This document shows positions 1 to 9,891 of a stretch of 61,212 bases of DNA, piece after piece. A program made the position numbers and the translations under genes. The stretch is taken from positions 1-61,212 of the forward strand of contig NZ_AJHJ01000028.1 in assembly GCF_000257645.1 (NCBI RefSeq), given 5' to 3'. The notes under the pieces are model-generated. The model did not search any database. It saw only the letters and a list, made by a program, of their open reading frames with translations, and was not told where the DNA came from. Source of the DNA: Serratia sp. M24T3. Its GTDB lineage: Bacteria > Pseudomonadota > Gammaproteobacteria > Enterobacterales > Enterobacteriaceae. Position 1 is the stretch's first letter. Each line of letters opens with the position of its first letter.

Positions 1-835
1 TTAAGGTCAATGATCACCGAGGAGTTTTTCCGGTTCACTTATTTCAATGGATATTTAACCGGCAGTGCCGGAACCGGGCAAGAGGTCTCCAGGGCGAGCC
101 CTCTTGCATCTCCGCGCCCTTATGGTGTCGTTTGCCTGTACGGCACCAGACGATGAGTTCGTTTCAGTTGCCACCGTGTGTGGCGTTGGTCGCGCCGCTG
201 CGCGGTCCCCTCGTTCGTTCGAAAGCCAAAAGCGTCTTTCTCCCTCCCTCAGCGCCGCCCCGAGGCCGCCAATCAGGGCTATTAAAGAAAAACCGGCAAC
301 CTAAGCTGAGGTCAAAAGACCTTCCTTCTGACAAAAATTTTCTTTTGAGGGTGACGTTCTGCGAACATCGGTTTTATTAATTCAGAAACGAAATCAAAAG
401 TTATATTTAGTCTCGAACAAACCTAAGAGACCTATCTTTGTGAGATCGGCTTTTGACCGCCGTGGAGTTGCCGGTTTTTCTTTTTAGCGGCTTTGGCGGC
501 CTCAGGCCTACGCTGAGCGAAGGAAAGGGAGACGTTTTTGGCTCCCGACTGAGTGAAGGCAGCACGCAGGGCCGTGGCCAACGCCACGCACGTGGGCTGC
601 TGAAACGATCTACTTTTTTTGCACCAATCTGGTCGCGAGAAAAGGGGCCCGGGATTCTTAAGGGTGGCGGCCCAAGGGCCACCCTTAAGGCGGTCTGGGC
701 CGCAGCCCAGTAAGCGAAGCGCATGAAGTTGAAGTTGAATTTGAAGTTAAGCTAAAGGCCATGCGCAGCATTAAGTGCCGTGCGCAGCACAAAAAGTTGC
801 CTTTAGATTCCCAATCTAAAACCAGACCAGACTTG
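1..835 (+). repeat. Dispersed structured repeat, copy A (head, folded core, tail)
   Basis: This 0.8-kb stretch has no credible gene. Bases 1-659 reappear in the same orientation at 60553-61212 with scattered mismatches and one small indel. A head module (about 1-118) is followed by a core with nested inverted repeats (about 222-543). Next come two GC-rich hairpins: 658-688 with 11-bp arms TTAAGGGTGGC and its inverse, and about 697-711. A tail (about 705-835) contains two copies of a 20-bp unit related to TGCTGCGCACGGGCTTTAGG read on the minus strand, and a small TTTAGATT/AATCTAAA palindrome. Head and tail pieces recur inverted around 39.8-41.2 kb. Small open frames inside run through the inverted arms and look non-coding. 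The family name is not known to me. Confidence 0.85.
222..543. repeat. Nested inverted repeat inside copy A
   Basis: Two imperfect arms of about 80 bp face each other. The exact inner match is 17 bp, AAAGAAAAACCGGCAAC at 284-300 against its inverse at 467-483. The outer match pairs AGCCAAAAGCGTC at 222-234 with GACGTTTTTGGCT at 531-543. Inside the loop a further pair, GGTCAAAAG (310-318) and CTTTTGACC (450-458), nests between the arms. A transcript of this region could fold into one long rod, as expected of a non-autonomous mobile element or a structured RNA. There is no transposase and I found no clear target-site duplication. Confidence 0.7.
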
Positions 836-845
836 GTCTAGCCGA

Positions 846-1658
846 TTACTTCCCGTCCCACGCTTTCAAAGCATCATCTCTGACTTTTAACTTCTGTTCA
901 GGAGTCAACTTGTTGTAATCAGGAGCTAAACCGCTTTCCCAATCGCCATATAGCGGATTAGGCAACACGATAAACTGAGTGCCAAACAGGTTGTGGTTGC
1001 CGTTAACAAAGTTACGGCGCTCGGCATTACCTTTGTGGTAAGTCGCGGCGCCAAAGTCATTCAGATTATCGCCGATATATAACACGATGTTATAACCCTC
1101 GCTTTTGATTGCATCAAAACGGGCCTTTTTATTCGAGGTATTTGAGTTCAGACGTAGCGTTTTTTCGGTAACGTTCGGGAAACCAAGACGCTGAAGATTG
1201 GCAACCGTAGCGGCATAATCTTTCTGACTGCGGTTTGATACGTAGAACATGATCCCGCCGTGACTATCAACATACTGGGCAAAACTGACCGCACCCGGTA
1301 TCGCGTTTGCCTGTTTCGCCTGAGTCCATCGCGACCAGCTCTTGTCATCAAATGGCTTATTGGCCTTGACCTGCCACGCACTGTAGGCGCTGTTGTCGAT
1401 CATGGTTTCATCCAGGTCAACCACGACGGCTTTTTGTTTACCGGTCAGAGACTGTGCTTTGTCAAAGGCGTAGGTTGCGGTGGTAAATGCCTGATAGGCC
1501 AGAGCCTGATATTCACCCGACTGCTGGAACCAGTTTAGCGCCATTACTGACTGGTCATTTAATTGTGCGTTGGCGTCTGATTTTGTTTGCTGTGCACAAC
1601 CGGTCAGTGCCAGAAAAACCAGGGCACTCGTGCCGTACAGCGAGGCTTTCTTCATCAT
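846..1658 (-). CDS. 5'-nucleotidase, lipoprotein e(P4) family (HAD class IIIB acid phosphatase)
   Basis: The protein is a predicted outer-membrane lipoprotein phosphatase. In Haemophilus the family dephosphorylates nucleotides such as NMN during cofactor salvage. The N-terminus carries a signal sequence ending in the lipobox LTGC (Cys near residue 21). HAD motif I is VVDLDETMIDN near residue 80, with the two Asp of DxD as nucleophile and acid/base. A later GDNLNDFG segment supplies the metal-binding motif. Length (about 270 residues) fits the family. I place the start at 1658 because AGGA lies upstream at a usable distance; 1670 and 1655 are alternatives. A small hairpin (about 822-838) follows the stop. 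The gene is single and transcribed away from the porin gene terminator. Confidence 0.88.
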   Translation of the reverse strand: MMKKASLYGTSALVFLALTGCAQQTKSDANAQLNDQSVMALNWFQQSGEYQALAYQAFTTATYAFDKAQSLTGKQKAVVVDLDETMIDNSAYSAWQVKANKPFDDKSWSRWTQAKQANAIPGAVSFAQYVDSHGGIMFYVSNRSQKDYAATVANLQRLGFPNVTEKTLRLNSNTSNKKARFDAIKSEGYNIVLYIGDNLNDFGAATYHKGNAERRNFVNGNHNLFGTQFIVLPNPLYGDWESGLAPDYNKLTPEQKLKVRDDALKAWDGK

Positions 1659-1795
1659 TATCGTTATCATCCTGTGATGGGGAAATTAAGAAGTTTGTTG
1701 CTCCCAGGCGTGGGTCAGAAAAACTTTAGCAGATTCAGCGGGCTGTAAAAGTACTTACGAGCAGATTTTTGACGTGGATAAGCTTTTCATATGAC

Positions 1796-1821
1796 AAAAA
1801 AAGCCGGGGGATGAGCCCGGC
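1796..1821 (-). terminator. Rho-independent terminator of the porin gene
   Basis: Read on the minus strand, a GCCGGG/CCCGGC-type GC-rich stem is followed by a run of seven T. It lies about 40 bases past the porin stop codon. Confidence 0.8.
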
Positions 1822-1860
1822 GAAGGTAAAATGAAATGATATTGATGCAAGGTCTTATTA

Positions 1861-2967
1861 TTAGAACTGGTAAACCAGGCCTACGGCAACCACGTCGTCA
1901 TTATTTAGGCCCAATTTATTATCGTTGCTAAGACGGTTGATTTTATAATCAACAAAAGTTGACATGTTCTTGTTGAAATAATAGGTCGTGCCCACGTCAA
2001 TATATTTAATCAGGTCAGCATCGCCTACGCCTTCAATATCTTTTGCCTTGGTCTGAACATAGCCAAGAGAAGGGCGCAGACCCCAATCGAACTGATATTG
2101 CGCAACAGCTTCGAAGGTTTGAGTTTTATCGGCATAGCCGCTGACGGCTGAATTAGTCAAGCTTGATACACCCGCTGGAACAGAAATACCGACCATGCGT
2201 TCAGTCTGCGCATATAGAGCGGCTAAATAAACACCGTTATTATCGTATTTAAGACCGGCGTTCCAGGCATTGGCTTTATCGCCTTTACCTAAAGTTGAAT
2301 TAGACTGTGTATTAGTGCGATCGGAAGAAGTGTAAGCGCCACCTGCACTAATTCCGGCCCCAATGTCATAGGTCGCAGAAACGGCATAACCATCGCCGTT
2401 GGATGCCGTGGCTGAGCGCGAGCTGCTGTCATCATTTTTACCCTGATATTGCAGCGCCAGGTTCAACCCTTCAATCAGGCCAAAGAAGTTGCGGTTGCGG
2501 TAAGTTGCCATGCCGTTGCCGCGCCCGGTCATAAAGCGGTCGGCTTTGGTATAACCATCACCACCAAATTCCGGGAACATATCGGTCCAGCCTGCCACGT
2601 CGTAGAGCACGCCGTAATTACGGCCATAGTCGAAAGAACCGTATTGGCTAAATTTCAAACCGGCGAAACCGATTCGTGTTTTGGTGCCAGTGCTGGTTCC
2701 CTGTGCCTCAGAAACGTTATCTGCAACCTGATATTCCCATTGGCCATATCCGGTCATCAGATCGTTTATTTTTGTTTGGCCTTTAAATCCAAAACGTACA
2801 TAACTCTGATCGCCGTCACTGCTGATGGCATCAGAAAAATAATGTTCGGCCTTCACTTTTCCATAAAAGTCGAGTTTATTTCCGTCTTTATTATAAATTT
2901 CCGCTGCGTGTGCGCCTGAGGCAATTAATAATGATGGGATTAATATTGCCAAAATATTACGTTTCAT
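1861..2967 (-). CDS. General porin, OmpC/OmpF/PhoE family
   Basis: This encodes a trimeric 16-stranded outer-membrane porin for small hydrophilic solutes. The chosen start gives the signal peptide beginning [14 protein letters not shown] and ending HAA before the mature [16 protein letters not shown], the hallmark N-terminus of enterobacterial porins. AGGG stands eight bases before this ATG, so an upstream in-frame ATG at 2994 is unlikely. The protein ends in aromatic phenylalanine (VYQF), as required for beta-barrel assembly. The loop 3 region is recognisable ([20 protein letters not shown]). About 368 residues is usual. Which paralogue it is cannot be settled here: dinG as neighbour is not the classical ompC or ompF context. 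The 270 bases upstream presumably hold its promoter; I saw no clear OmpR boxes. Confidence 0.93.
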   Translation of the reverse strand: MKRNILAILIPSLLIASGAHAAEIYNKDGNKLDFYGKVKAEHYFSDAISSDGDQSYVRFGFKGQTKINDLMTGYGQWEYQVADNVSEAQGTSTGTKTRIGFAGLKFSQYGSFDYGRNYGVLYDVAGWTDMFPEFGGDGYTKADRFMTGRGNGMATYRNRNFFGLIEGLNLALQYQGKNDDSSSRSATASNGDGYAVSATYDIGAGISAGGAYTSSDRTNTQSNSTLGKGDKANAWNAGLKYDNNGVYLAALYAQTERMVGISVPAGVSSLTNSAVSGYADKTQTFEAVAQYQFDWGLRPSLGYVQTKAKDIEGVGDADLIKYIDVGTTYYFNKNMSTFVDYKINRLSNDNKLGLNNDDVVAVGLVYQF

Positions 2968-3239
2968 TTTTAACCCTGTTTTTGGTAACAACAATTTTAA
3001 TTAAAGGACGCTAGTCATCATCAATGCTGTTATTTCCATCTATGAGTGGAAGTTTTTACAGCGAGAGTTTTTTACCTTATTAATGTGATCAATTTATGAC
3101 ATTGAAATAGGAAGGTGATTTTTTAACTCAATGATTTTAATAAGCTAGCTAATAATGGTGGTAGCTATTTAATTTACGGCTGACGTAGGCGGGCGAGTGT
3201 GGGACAATAGCGACAACCTATGAAAATGATAAGAGATGC

Positions 3240-5402
3240 ATGGCGCTGTCCTCCGCAGTAAAAGATCAGATAAGCCAGTGGTACAAAGCCCTGCAGCAGC
3301 AAATCCCGGATTTTATCTCCCGTGCCCCTCAGCGTCAGATGATTGCCGAGGTCGCAAAGGCATTTACCAGTGATTCAGCCCGACACCTCGCTATCGAGGC
3401 ACCAACGGGCGTAGGAAAAACCCTGTCCTACCTCATCCCTGGGATTGCCGTTAGTCGAGCAGAAGAAAAGCCGTTGGTGGTCAGCACCGCCAACGTTGCG
3501 CTGCAGGATCAGATTTTCAGTAAAGATCTGCCGCTGTTAAAGAAAATCATTCCAGACCTCAAATTTACCGGGGCGTTTGGTCGTGGACGATATGTTTGCC
3601 CGCGTAACCTGTCAATGATGAGCACCGAAAATGCACAGGGCGATCTCGGCCTGTTTTTAGGTGACGAGCTTGCCCCTTCCAGCGGTGAAGAACAGCAGTT
3701 CTGTTCAACGCTTGAGAAGGCGCTAAGTCGCTATGAGTGGGACGGGCTGCGCGACCATTATAAACAAACGATTCAGGACCCGCTTTGGCAAAAACTCAGC
3801 ACAGATAAAGCCAACTGTCTGGGGAGAAATTGTCATTATTTCCGAGAATGCCCGTATTTTGTGGCGCGCAAAGAGATTGAAAGTGCCGATGTGGTGGTGA
3901 CCAACCACGCGCTGGTGATGGCTGCGCTGGAGTCTGAATCAGTATTACCCAATGCCAAAGACTTACTGTTGGTGCTCGACGAGGGCCATCATCTACCTGA
4001 TGTGGCGCGCGATGCGCTGGAAGTGGATGCAGAAATTACCGCCGTCTGGAACCATCTCCAACTCGACAACTTTGTTCGTCAGTTCGAGCAGTGTATTGCA
4101 CTGTTTACGCCGAAAAATCCGCCACCGCTGGCCAATGCCGAGCGTCTGCAAAACCATACCGCCGAGATGCGCGAACTGCTGCAACTGATTGAGCAGCAAG
4201 TAAATCAGTTTTTACTGCCAGACGAGCCGGAAGCCGAATATCGCTTCGAAATGGGTATTTTGCCGCCAGAATTGACCGAGCTTTGCGCCCGTCAGTTTAA
4301 ATTGACGGATGCGCTACGTGGTTTGGCCGAGTTTATGCTCAACGATTTGAGTGAAAAAACCGGCAAGCATGACGTGCTGCGCCTGCATCGCGCTATTTTG
4401 CAAATGAGCAGAATGCTGGGTTACCTCGAAACCATGAGCAAACTCTGGCGGCTGGCGGCGCTGGAGAAAGCCTCCAATGCGCCTATCGGCAAATGGGTGA
4501 CGCGCGAATATTTCGATAATCAGACTCACCTGGTGTTCCACTGTGTCGGGATCCGCGTCAGCGAGCAGCTTGAGAAAATGCTGTGGCGCAAAATACCGCA
4601 CGTAGTGATGACGTCGGCGACGCTGCGTTCGTTAAACAGTTTTTCACGTCTTCAAGAAATGAGTGGCCTGAACGAGAAGGCTGGTGACGTGTTTATCAGC
4701 CTCGATTCGCCGTTCAATCACGTCGAGCAGGGAAAGATTGTTATTCCGCAGATGCGCACCGAACCGTTAATGGCTAACGAGGCACAGCACATTCAGGAAA
4801 TGAGCGATTTCTTCCGCGCTGAACTGGCAACAGAAAAACATCGCGGCATGCTGGTACTGTTTGCCAGCAATCGTGCGTTACAGCAGTTTGTCGAATTAAT
4901 GCCAGACCTGCGCCTGATATTATTAGTGCAGGGCGATCAACCACGCTATCGGTTGGTTGAAGAGCATCGTAAACGGGTTGAGGCTGGAAAAGTCAGTGTG
5001 CTGGTGGGGTTACAGTCCTTCGCCGAAGGGTTGGATCTCAAAGGGGATTTGCTGACTCAGGTGCACATCCACAAAATTGCCTTCCCACCGATCGACAGCC
5101 CGGTAATCCTCACCGAGGGCGAGTGGTTGAAAACACTGAAACGCTACCCTTTTGAAGTGCAGAGCTTGCCTAGCGCCTCGTTCAATCTGATTCAGCAAGT
5201 AGGGCGATTGATTCGCAGTCATGAGTGTCGCGGTGAAATCGTGATTTATGACCGCCGCTTGATCACTAAAAATTACGGCTCCAGACTGCTGGCCGCGCTG
5301 CCAGTTTTCCCTATCGAACAGCGCGAAATGCCAGAGCCTGGTTTCGGAAAATATATTCCGTTAACCAAAACCAAAGTGGTCAAAGCGCGTCGTAAACGTT
5401 AG
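3240..5402 (+). CDS. dinG: ATP-dependent DNA helicase DinG
   Basis: DinG is a 5'-3' superfamily 2 helicase of the XPD/FANCJ type that unwinds R-loops and D-loops. The 720-residue product (E. coli about 716) has Walker A APTGVGKT near residue 59, the iron-sulphur cluster cysteines C120, C193, C198 and C204 in the expected spacing, and the DEGH box in LVLDEGHHLP. The C-terminal helicase half contains GLQSFAEGLDLKG and QQVGRLIRS. The ATG at 3240 is close to the usual start. E. coli dinG is LexA-controlled, but I could not see a convincing LexA box in the upstream 270 bases. ybiB follows, as in E. coli. Confidence 0.97.
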   Translation: MALSSAVKDQISQWYKALQQQIPDFISRAPQRQMIAEVAKAFTSDSARHLAIEAPTGVGKTLSYLIPGIAVSRAEEKPLVVSTANVALQDQIFSKDLPLLKKIIPDLKFTGAFGRGRYVCPRNLSMMSTENAQGDLGLFLGDELAPSSGEEQQFCSTLEKALSRYEWDGLRDHYKQTIQDPLWQKLSTDKANCLGRNCHYFRECPYFVARKEIESADVVVTNHALVMAALESESVLPNAKDLLLVLDEGHHLPDVARDALEVDAEITAVWNHLQLDNFVRQFEQCIALFTPKNPPPLANAERLQNHTAEMRELLQLIEQQVNQFLLPDEPEAEYRFEMGILPPELTELCARQFKLTDALRGLAEFMLNDLSEKTGKHDVLRLHRAILQMSRMLGYLETMSKLWRLAALEKASNAPIGKWVTREYFDNQTHLVFHCVGIRVSEQLEKMLWRKIPHVVMTSATLRSLNSFSRLQEMSGLNEKAGDVFISLDSPFNHVEQGKIVIPQMRTEPLMANEAQHIQEMSDFFRAELATEKHRGMLVLFASNRALQQFVELMPDLRLILLVQGDQPRYRLVEEHRKRVEAGKVSVLVGLQSFAEGLDLKGDLLTQVHIHKIAFPPIDSPVILTEGEWLKTLKRYPFEVQSLPSASFNLIQQVGRLIRSHECRGEIVIYDRRLITKNYGSRLLAALPVFPIEQREMPEPGFGKYIPLTKTKVVKARRKR

Positions 5403-5493
5403 TCCTGCTTTCCTTATCTGCGAGGTAACGGCAAGGTTTCTCCCCGCCATTGGCTGAGTTATGCTGGTGTTATTCGCAGGTGAGGAAAGCACA

Positions 5494-6456
5494 ATGGATT
5501 TCACAAAAGTTATTAAAGAAGTCGGACGCGGTAAAAATCATGCCCGCGATCTCGACAGGGAACAGGCTTTAGAGCTGTACCGTTTAATGTTGGCAGGTGA
5601 AGTGCCTGATTTGCAGCTCGGTGGTTTGTTAATTGCCTTTCGTATCAAGGGCGAAGCCGAGCAGGAAATGCTGGGTTTTTATCAGGCAATGGAAGAGCAG
5701 ACTCTCAGGCTGCAAGCTCCCGCCGAGCGCCCGATGCCGGTGGTCATTCCCAGCTATAACGGCGCGCGCAAGCAGGCTAACCTGACCCCGCTGCTGGCAA
5801 TTTTGCTGCACCGGCTAGGTTTGCCGGTGATTGTTCACGGTGTGACTTCAGATCCGGGCCGCATCACTAGTTATGAAATTTTCCAGGCACTGGGTATTAA
5901 AGCCGCTGATTGCGCCGAGCAAGCGCAGGCCATGCTCAATGAAGGTCGCGGTCCGGTGTTTATCCCGGTTTCGATACTTTGCCCACCGATCGACCAGCAG
6001 TTACAGCTACGCTGGCAGATGGGGGTGCGGAACAGCAGCCATACCCTTGCCAAGCTGGCAACGCCGTTTATTGATCAACCTGCGCTGAGATTGGCCAGTG
6101 TCTCTCATCCTGAATATATCCAGCGAGTATCCTCTTTCTTCCAAGACGTTGGCGGGCTTGCTCTGCTCTCGCAGGGAACTGAAGGCGAAGTGTACGCTAA
6201 CCCGCTACGCAGCGCGCCAGTTCATCTTATTGGTCACGGTGAACAGAAAATCTTGCTCGAACGGCAGGAATTCAGTGCGCAAAATCTGCCAGCTGCCAAA
6301 GATGCCCAAACCACCGCAGATTGGATTCAAGGCTGTCTTGAAGCAAAAGTTGCCGTCCCACAGGCCATTTTGCATCAGCTCGCCTGTTGTCTGGTTGCTA
6401 CCAAACTTGCGCCAGATTTGGCAGAAGCCCTCATGCTGGTCGAGCAGCTTTTTTAG
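5494..6456 (+). CDS. ybiB: YbiB, TrpD2-type glycosyltransferase-fold nucleic-acid-binding protein
   Basis: This is a homologue of E. coli YbiB (about 320 residues). It has the anthranilate phosphoribosyltransferase (TrpD) fold but binds nucleic acid rather than making phosphoribosyl anthranilate. The family fold shows in the N-terminal helical part (LDREQALELYRLMLAGEVPDLQLGGLLIAFRIKGE) and the central HGVTSDPGRITSYEIFQALG segment. I chose the ATG at 5494 (MDFTKVIKEVGRGK) because GAGGAAAG precedes it and the family N-terminus begins there; an in-frame ATG at 5461 would add 11 atypical residues. It lies 91 bases after dinG and is probably co-transcribed or SOS-linked, which is inference. Confidence 0.93.
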   Translation: MDFTKVIKEVGRGKNHARDLDREQALELYRLMLAGEVPDLQLGGLLIAFRIKGEAEQEMLGFYQAMEEQTLRLQAPAERPMPVVIPSYNGARKQANLTPLLAILLHRLGLPVIVHGVTSDPGRITSYEIFQALGIKAADCAEQAQAMLNEGRGPVFIPVSILCPPIDQQLQLRWQMGVRNSSHTLAKLATPFIDQPALRLASVSHPEYIQRVSSFFQDVGGLALLSQGTEGEVYANPLRSAPVHLIGHGEQKILLERQEFSAQNLPAAKDAQTTADWIQGCLEAKVAVPQAILHQLACCLVATKLAPDLAEALMLVEQLF

Positions 6457-6536
6457 CGGCTGGACTGTCGACAGACATTGGGTCTGAACTTACACTCAAA
6501 GCATAATTTCTTTTACTTTCAGCCAAGAAGGACGCT

Positions 6537-8399
6537 ATGAAACAGTCACAGGAATATTTCACCGCACTGAATCACGACTATCTGAAGGTACACAAAACGA
6601 AAGAAGAGCTGTTCTGGCAGAACTATATGGGCACCGGAGACCACGATGTTTCCGATAGATTTTCCAATGCTGAAACGGTTTTTAAACGTTTTATTTCCAA
6701 TCCGGCTCGATTGGCAGAACTGCGCGATCATATTGCAACCGTGGAGGCTGAGCCAAAAAGCGAGGCACAGCAACAATTGCTGACCGGCCTGCGTGGCTGG
6801 TATCGCTTTTTTGATTGCAATGCGATTGAAGACCCGCAGGCTCAGGCGCTGCTCGAAGAAATAATTCAGGCAGAGTCGACGCTTTACGGCAAACGCAAGC
6901 TGCACAAACTGATGCACACCAACAGCAAGGGCGAGCTGGTCAACGCCTCACTCGGCGAGCTGCTGACCAATCAGGCCACCAATGAAAACGAAGAGTATCG
7001 TCGCAGTTCGCAAATCGCCCTGCGTGAGTTAGAGCAGTGGCTGCTCGTTAACGGTTTTCCTGAACTTATCGCCCTGCGTAATCGCTTTGCACGTCAGCAG
7101 GGATACCGTAACTACTTTGATTACAAAGTAAATAAAACCGAGCAGATGAGCCCCGAGCAACTGTTTGCCATTCTCGACCGTTTTGAGGAGCAGACTCGCG
7201 AAGCCAACGTGCGCAGCTTGAATGAGCTGGTGGATCGTGCAGGCGACGGCGCGCTGATGCCATGGAATATTCGCTATGCCAGTGCTGGAGATGTCACACG
7301 TCAGCTGGACCCCTATTTCCCGTTTGCCGACTCGCTAAGCCGCTGGATCAACAGCTTTAAGCGCCTGCACATTGGGTTCAACGGGGCAGAAATGCAGCTC
7401 GATTTGCTGGTGCGCGAAGGTAAATACGAGAATGGTTTCATGCATGGACCGGTACCGCCGTTTGTCGATCAGGGCAAATGGGTACCGGCGGTGATTAACT
7501 TTACCAGCCTCGCGAAACCGGACCAGGTGGGCAGCGGCGCAACGGGTTTAGCGACCTTGTTCCATGAGGGCGGCCATGCTGCACATTTCGCCAACATTCG
7601 TCAAAATGCGCCTTGTTTCTCGATGGAGTTTCCACCGACTTCAATGGCTTATGCGGAAACACAGTCGATGTTTTGCGACAGCCTGCTAGACGATGCCGAT
7701 TGGTTGAAACGCTATGCCAAAAATGAGCAGGGTGAGTCGGTGCCGGATGCGTTGATTCAGGAAAGCATTGCGGCGCGCCAGCCGATGCGGGCATTCAACG
7801 AACGCCATATTCTGCTGATGCCATATTTTGAATGGCAGCTTTATCAATGGCCTGAAGAGAAATGTACGCCTGAAGCTATCACTGCATTGGCTCGTGATGT
7901 TGAAACCCATATTCTTGGTGTTGCAGGCAGCCCAAGGCCGACGCTGGCGGTGCCACATTTGCTGTCGCTAGAATCTGCCTGTTCTTATCAGGGCTATTTA
8001 TTGGCACTGATGGCGGTGGAGCAAACTCGCGCCTTCTTCCTTAAGCGCGATGGTTATCTGACTGACAATGCGGCGATTGGACCGGATCTGGCAAAACATT
8101 ATTGGACGCCGGGTAACAGCGTGAGTCACGACGAAACGCTGCGTAGCTTGACTGGCGAAGGTTTTAATCCTGATTATTTGGCCGAGGCCTGCAACCAGAC
8201 GGTTGAAAGTGCGTGGCAGGATGCTCAGGAGGTCATTGCTCAGGCCGCTACTCGTGAGCAAACGGCAGCTGATTTTGATCTCAACGTGCATATTAAAGTG
8301 GTAGACGGCAAACGCGTGCTGGCTGATAACGCCGAAGGCGATGATGCAATGTGCCAAGACTTCGCTGATTTTGTCGAGCAAACCTATTTACGTCGATAA
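6537..8399 (+). CDS. M3-family zinc oligopeptidase
   Basis: A cytoplasmic metallopeptidase of the thimet oligopeptidase/PepF clan is indicated by the zinc site FHEGGHAAHF, with H343, E344 and H347. A downstream acidic stretch (SMAYAETQSMFCDSLL) supplies the third ligand. The 620-residue length fits M3 peptidases, and no signal peptide is seen. The N-terminal half is helical and family-like (YFTALNHDYLKVHKTKEELFW). An AAGGA element precedes the ATG. It stands 80 bases after ybiB and ends in a strong terminator, so it may be the last gene of a dinG-ybiB-peptidase transcript. E. coli does not carry it at this locus. Substrate specificity cannot be read from the sequence. Confidence 0.9.
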   Translation: MKQSQEYFTALNHDYLKVHKTKEELFWQNYMGTGDHDVSDRFSNAETVFKRFISNPARLAELRDHIATVEAEPKSEAQQQLLTGLRGWYRFFDCNAIEDPQAQALLEEIIQAESTLYGKRKLHKLMHTNSKGELVNASLGELLTNQATNENEEYRRSSQIALRELEQWLLVNGFPELIALRNRFARQQGYRNYFDYKVNKTEQMSPEQLFAILDRFEEQTREANVRSLNELVDRAGDGALMPWNIRYASAGDVTRQLDPYFPFADSLSRWINSFKRLHIGFNGAEMQLDLLVREGKYENGFMHGPVPPFVDQGKWVPAVINFTSLAKPDQVGSGATGLATLFHEGGHAAHFANIRQNAPCFSMEFPPTSMAYAETQSMFCDSLLDDADWLKRYAKNEQGESVPDALIQESIAARQPMRAFNERHILLMPYFEWQLYQWPEEKCTPEAITALARDVETHILGVAGSPRPTLAVPHLLSLESACSYQGYLLALMAVEQTRAFFLKRDGYLTDNAAIGPDLAKHYWTPGNSVSHDETLRSLTGEGFNPDYLAEACNQTVESAWQDAQEVIAQAATREQTAADFDLNVHIKVVDGKRVLADNAEGDDAMCQDFADFVEQTYLRR

Positions 8400-8466
8400 G
8401 TTATAACGTCGATACTAAATGACATCGATAAAATATCGACTAAATAACGGTTAACATGATATCTCC

Positions 8467-8501
8467 CCTCTTATCGGTAACGCGATAAGAGGTTTTTTTT
8501 T
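8467..8501 (+). terminator. Rho-independent terminator after the oligopeptidase gene
   Basis: A 10-bp stem CCTCTTATCG/CGATAAGAGG closes a short loop and is followed by nine T. The rest of 8400-8711 is AT-rich and holds no other recognised element. Confidence 0.9.
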
Positions 8502-8711
8502 ACTTATCCCGCCTTAAAAATCTTTTCCAATCTCACTTTTCTTAGATAGAAACTCATAATTAGCCTTAAACCTCATTATTGATTTTGTGATACTTGCTGA
8601 TTGGTATGCTTTTTACTCCAGTGCTAATTTTTATCCAGCCCGATTCGGTCCTTGATTATTTCGAAGAGGCCGCAGGTTCTGAATTTTAACAATTAACCAG
8701 TGGAGTAATAA

Positions 8712-9891
8712 ATGAACGTACCGGAAACAGCATATGGTATGAGAATTGACAAGATGTCGGATGTGAAATTTGTCAGTGACTTTAAAATAGAGTTTCTCGA
8801 TAGAACTAATGCACAAGTCGCTAGCATCCATGCCAACAAGAGTAACCAAGTAGGCATTAAGCTGAGTCTTAATATTTTTATTGGTGATGACAATAAACAG
8901 CCTGCCAATATTACAGAAAAGGAGTTATTGCACTGTCTGAGCTTGTATGACGTCGCCAGTGATAAGGAACTCTTGTTTAAATCTCATGATGATTCTGGAT
9001 TGAGTTATACCAATGATAAAACTCCTACAGTAAAGCGGTAGATTATTCAGGTTCGCAGATTTACCAAGGTAATGATCCAACTGCTGAAGAGTTGAAATAT
9101 ACTCACAGTATCGTTTTTATGTTATGGCTAATGACTTTAAAACTTTCGATATATATGCTCGACTCAGTAATTTAAACGTAAATGTTTATCCAGAATCTTA
9201 TGTTGATACGAGTGGCAACATTAAAGATTTCCCAAAAGTGACGTTGGCAATTAACGCCATTATAGCTATTGATTACAGTGATAAGAACATGTGGCAGATG
9301 CCCACTGAAGACAAACACTGGATCGATACGGATCAAATGCCAATTAAATGGTTGGCGATGAGTAGTGGAACCGATTACGCATCGTGCTCTTATGCCTCAT
9401 CATTAATTGAAAGTGCGAAGTATCATGCTGATAACCGCTATGAAATTGTAGATTTTGCAGTAACTGGAGAATCAGTTCTTGCTATGTCAGGGCAATGTAG
9501 TGCTGTGATTGGCTGGACAGGATCGTCAAATTATGACATTTACGGTTGTTGGGTTGAGCCTAAATTAAGAGCGCCAGGTGCTCAAACAAGAGCAATTGGT
9601 TATGAGGATCATAAACTTATTACTACTCCTGGTCACCTTGGCGTATGTACATCTTATTATGTTGATACCACATACAATGAATTCATAACAAATCAATTTC
9701 TAAGTGGCTATGATAAAAAAGGCATTACTATATATTTCTTTAACATTAAAATTCATGCTGGTGATGCGTATAAATCCTACTGGGATGATGAAATTAATAA
9801 AGCCTCAGTCACGGTGACGGATGCTTTTGGCAACTCTGGCGTCGTAGATATTTGCTTCGAGAAAGAAAACTATAAATATTATATTTCTTGA
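8712..9891 (+). pseudogene. Copy 1 of a tandem unrecognised gene family, frameshifted twice
   Basis: This copy is closely similar along its length to the intact 391-residue gene at 10117-11292, but the frame changes twice. The first part (8712 to about 9020) encodes the conserved start VKFVSDFKIEFLDRTNAQVASIHANK. The frame then shifts near 9021-9026, runs through YSKAVDYSGSQIYQGND, and shifts again in the five-T run near 9114-9118. From there it continues to the stop at 9891 with DTSGNIKDFPKV and VTVTDAFGNSGVVDI. Each shift fits loss of one base, so either a decaying gene or two base-calling errors is possible. GGAG precedes the start. No signal peptide or known domain is visible. If both shifts were restored the product would be about 392 residues. 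Confidence 0.8.

Noticed and set aside
65-724. Several open frames of 60-105 codons on both strands of repeat copy A, and similar ones (including 145 codons at 60495-60932) in copy C
   Set aside because: They run across the inverted arms and hairpins, lack ribosome sites and recognisable domains, and exist because the GC-rich repeat is short of stop codons.
2968-3239. A LexA box for dinG
   Set aside because: I looked for CTGT-N8-ACAG and found no convincing match, although E. coli dinG is SOS-regulated.
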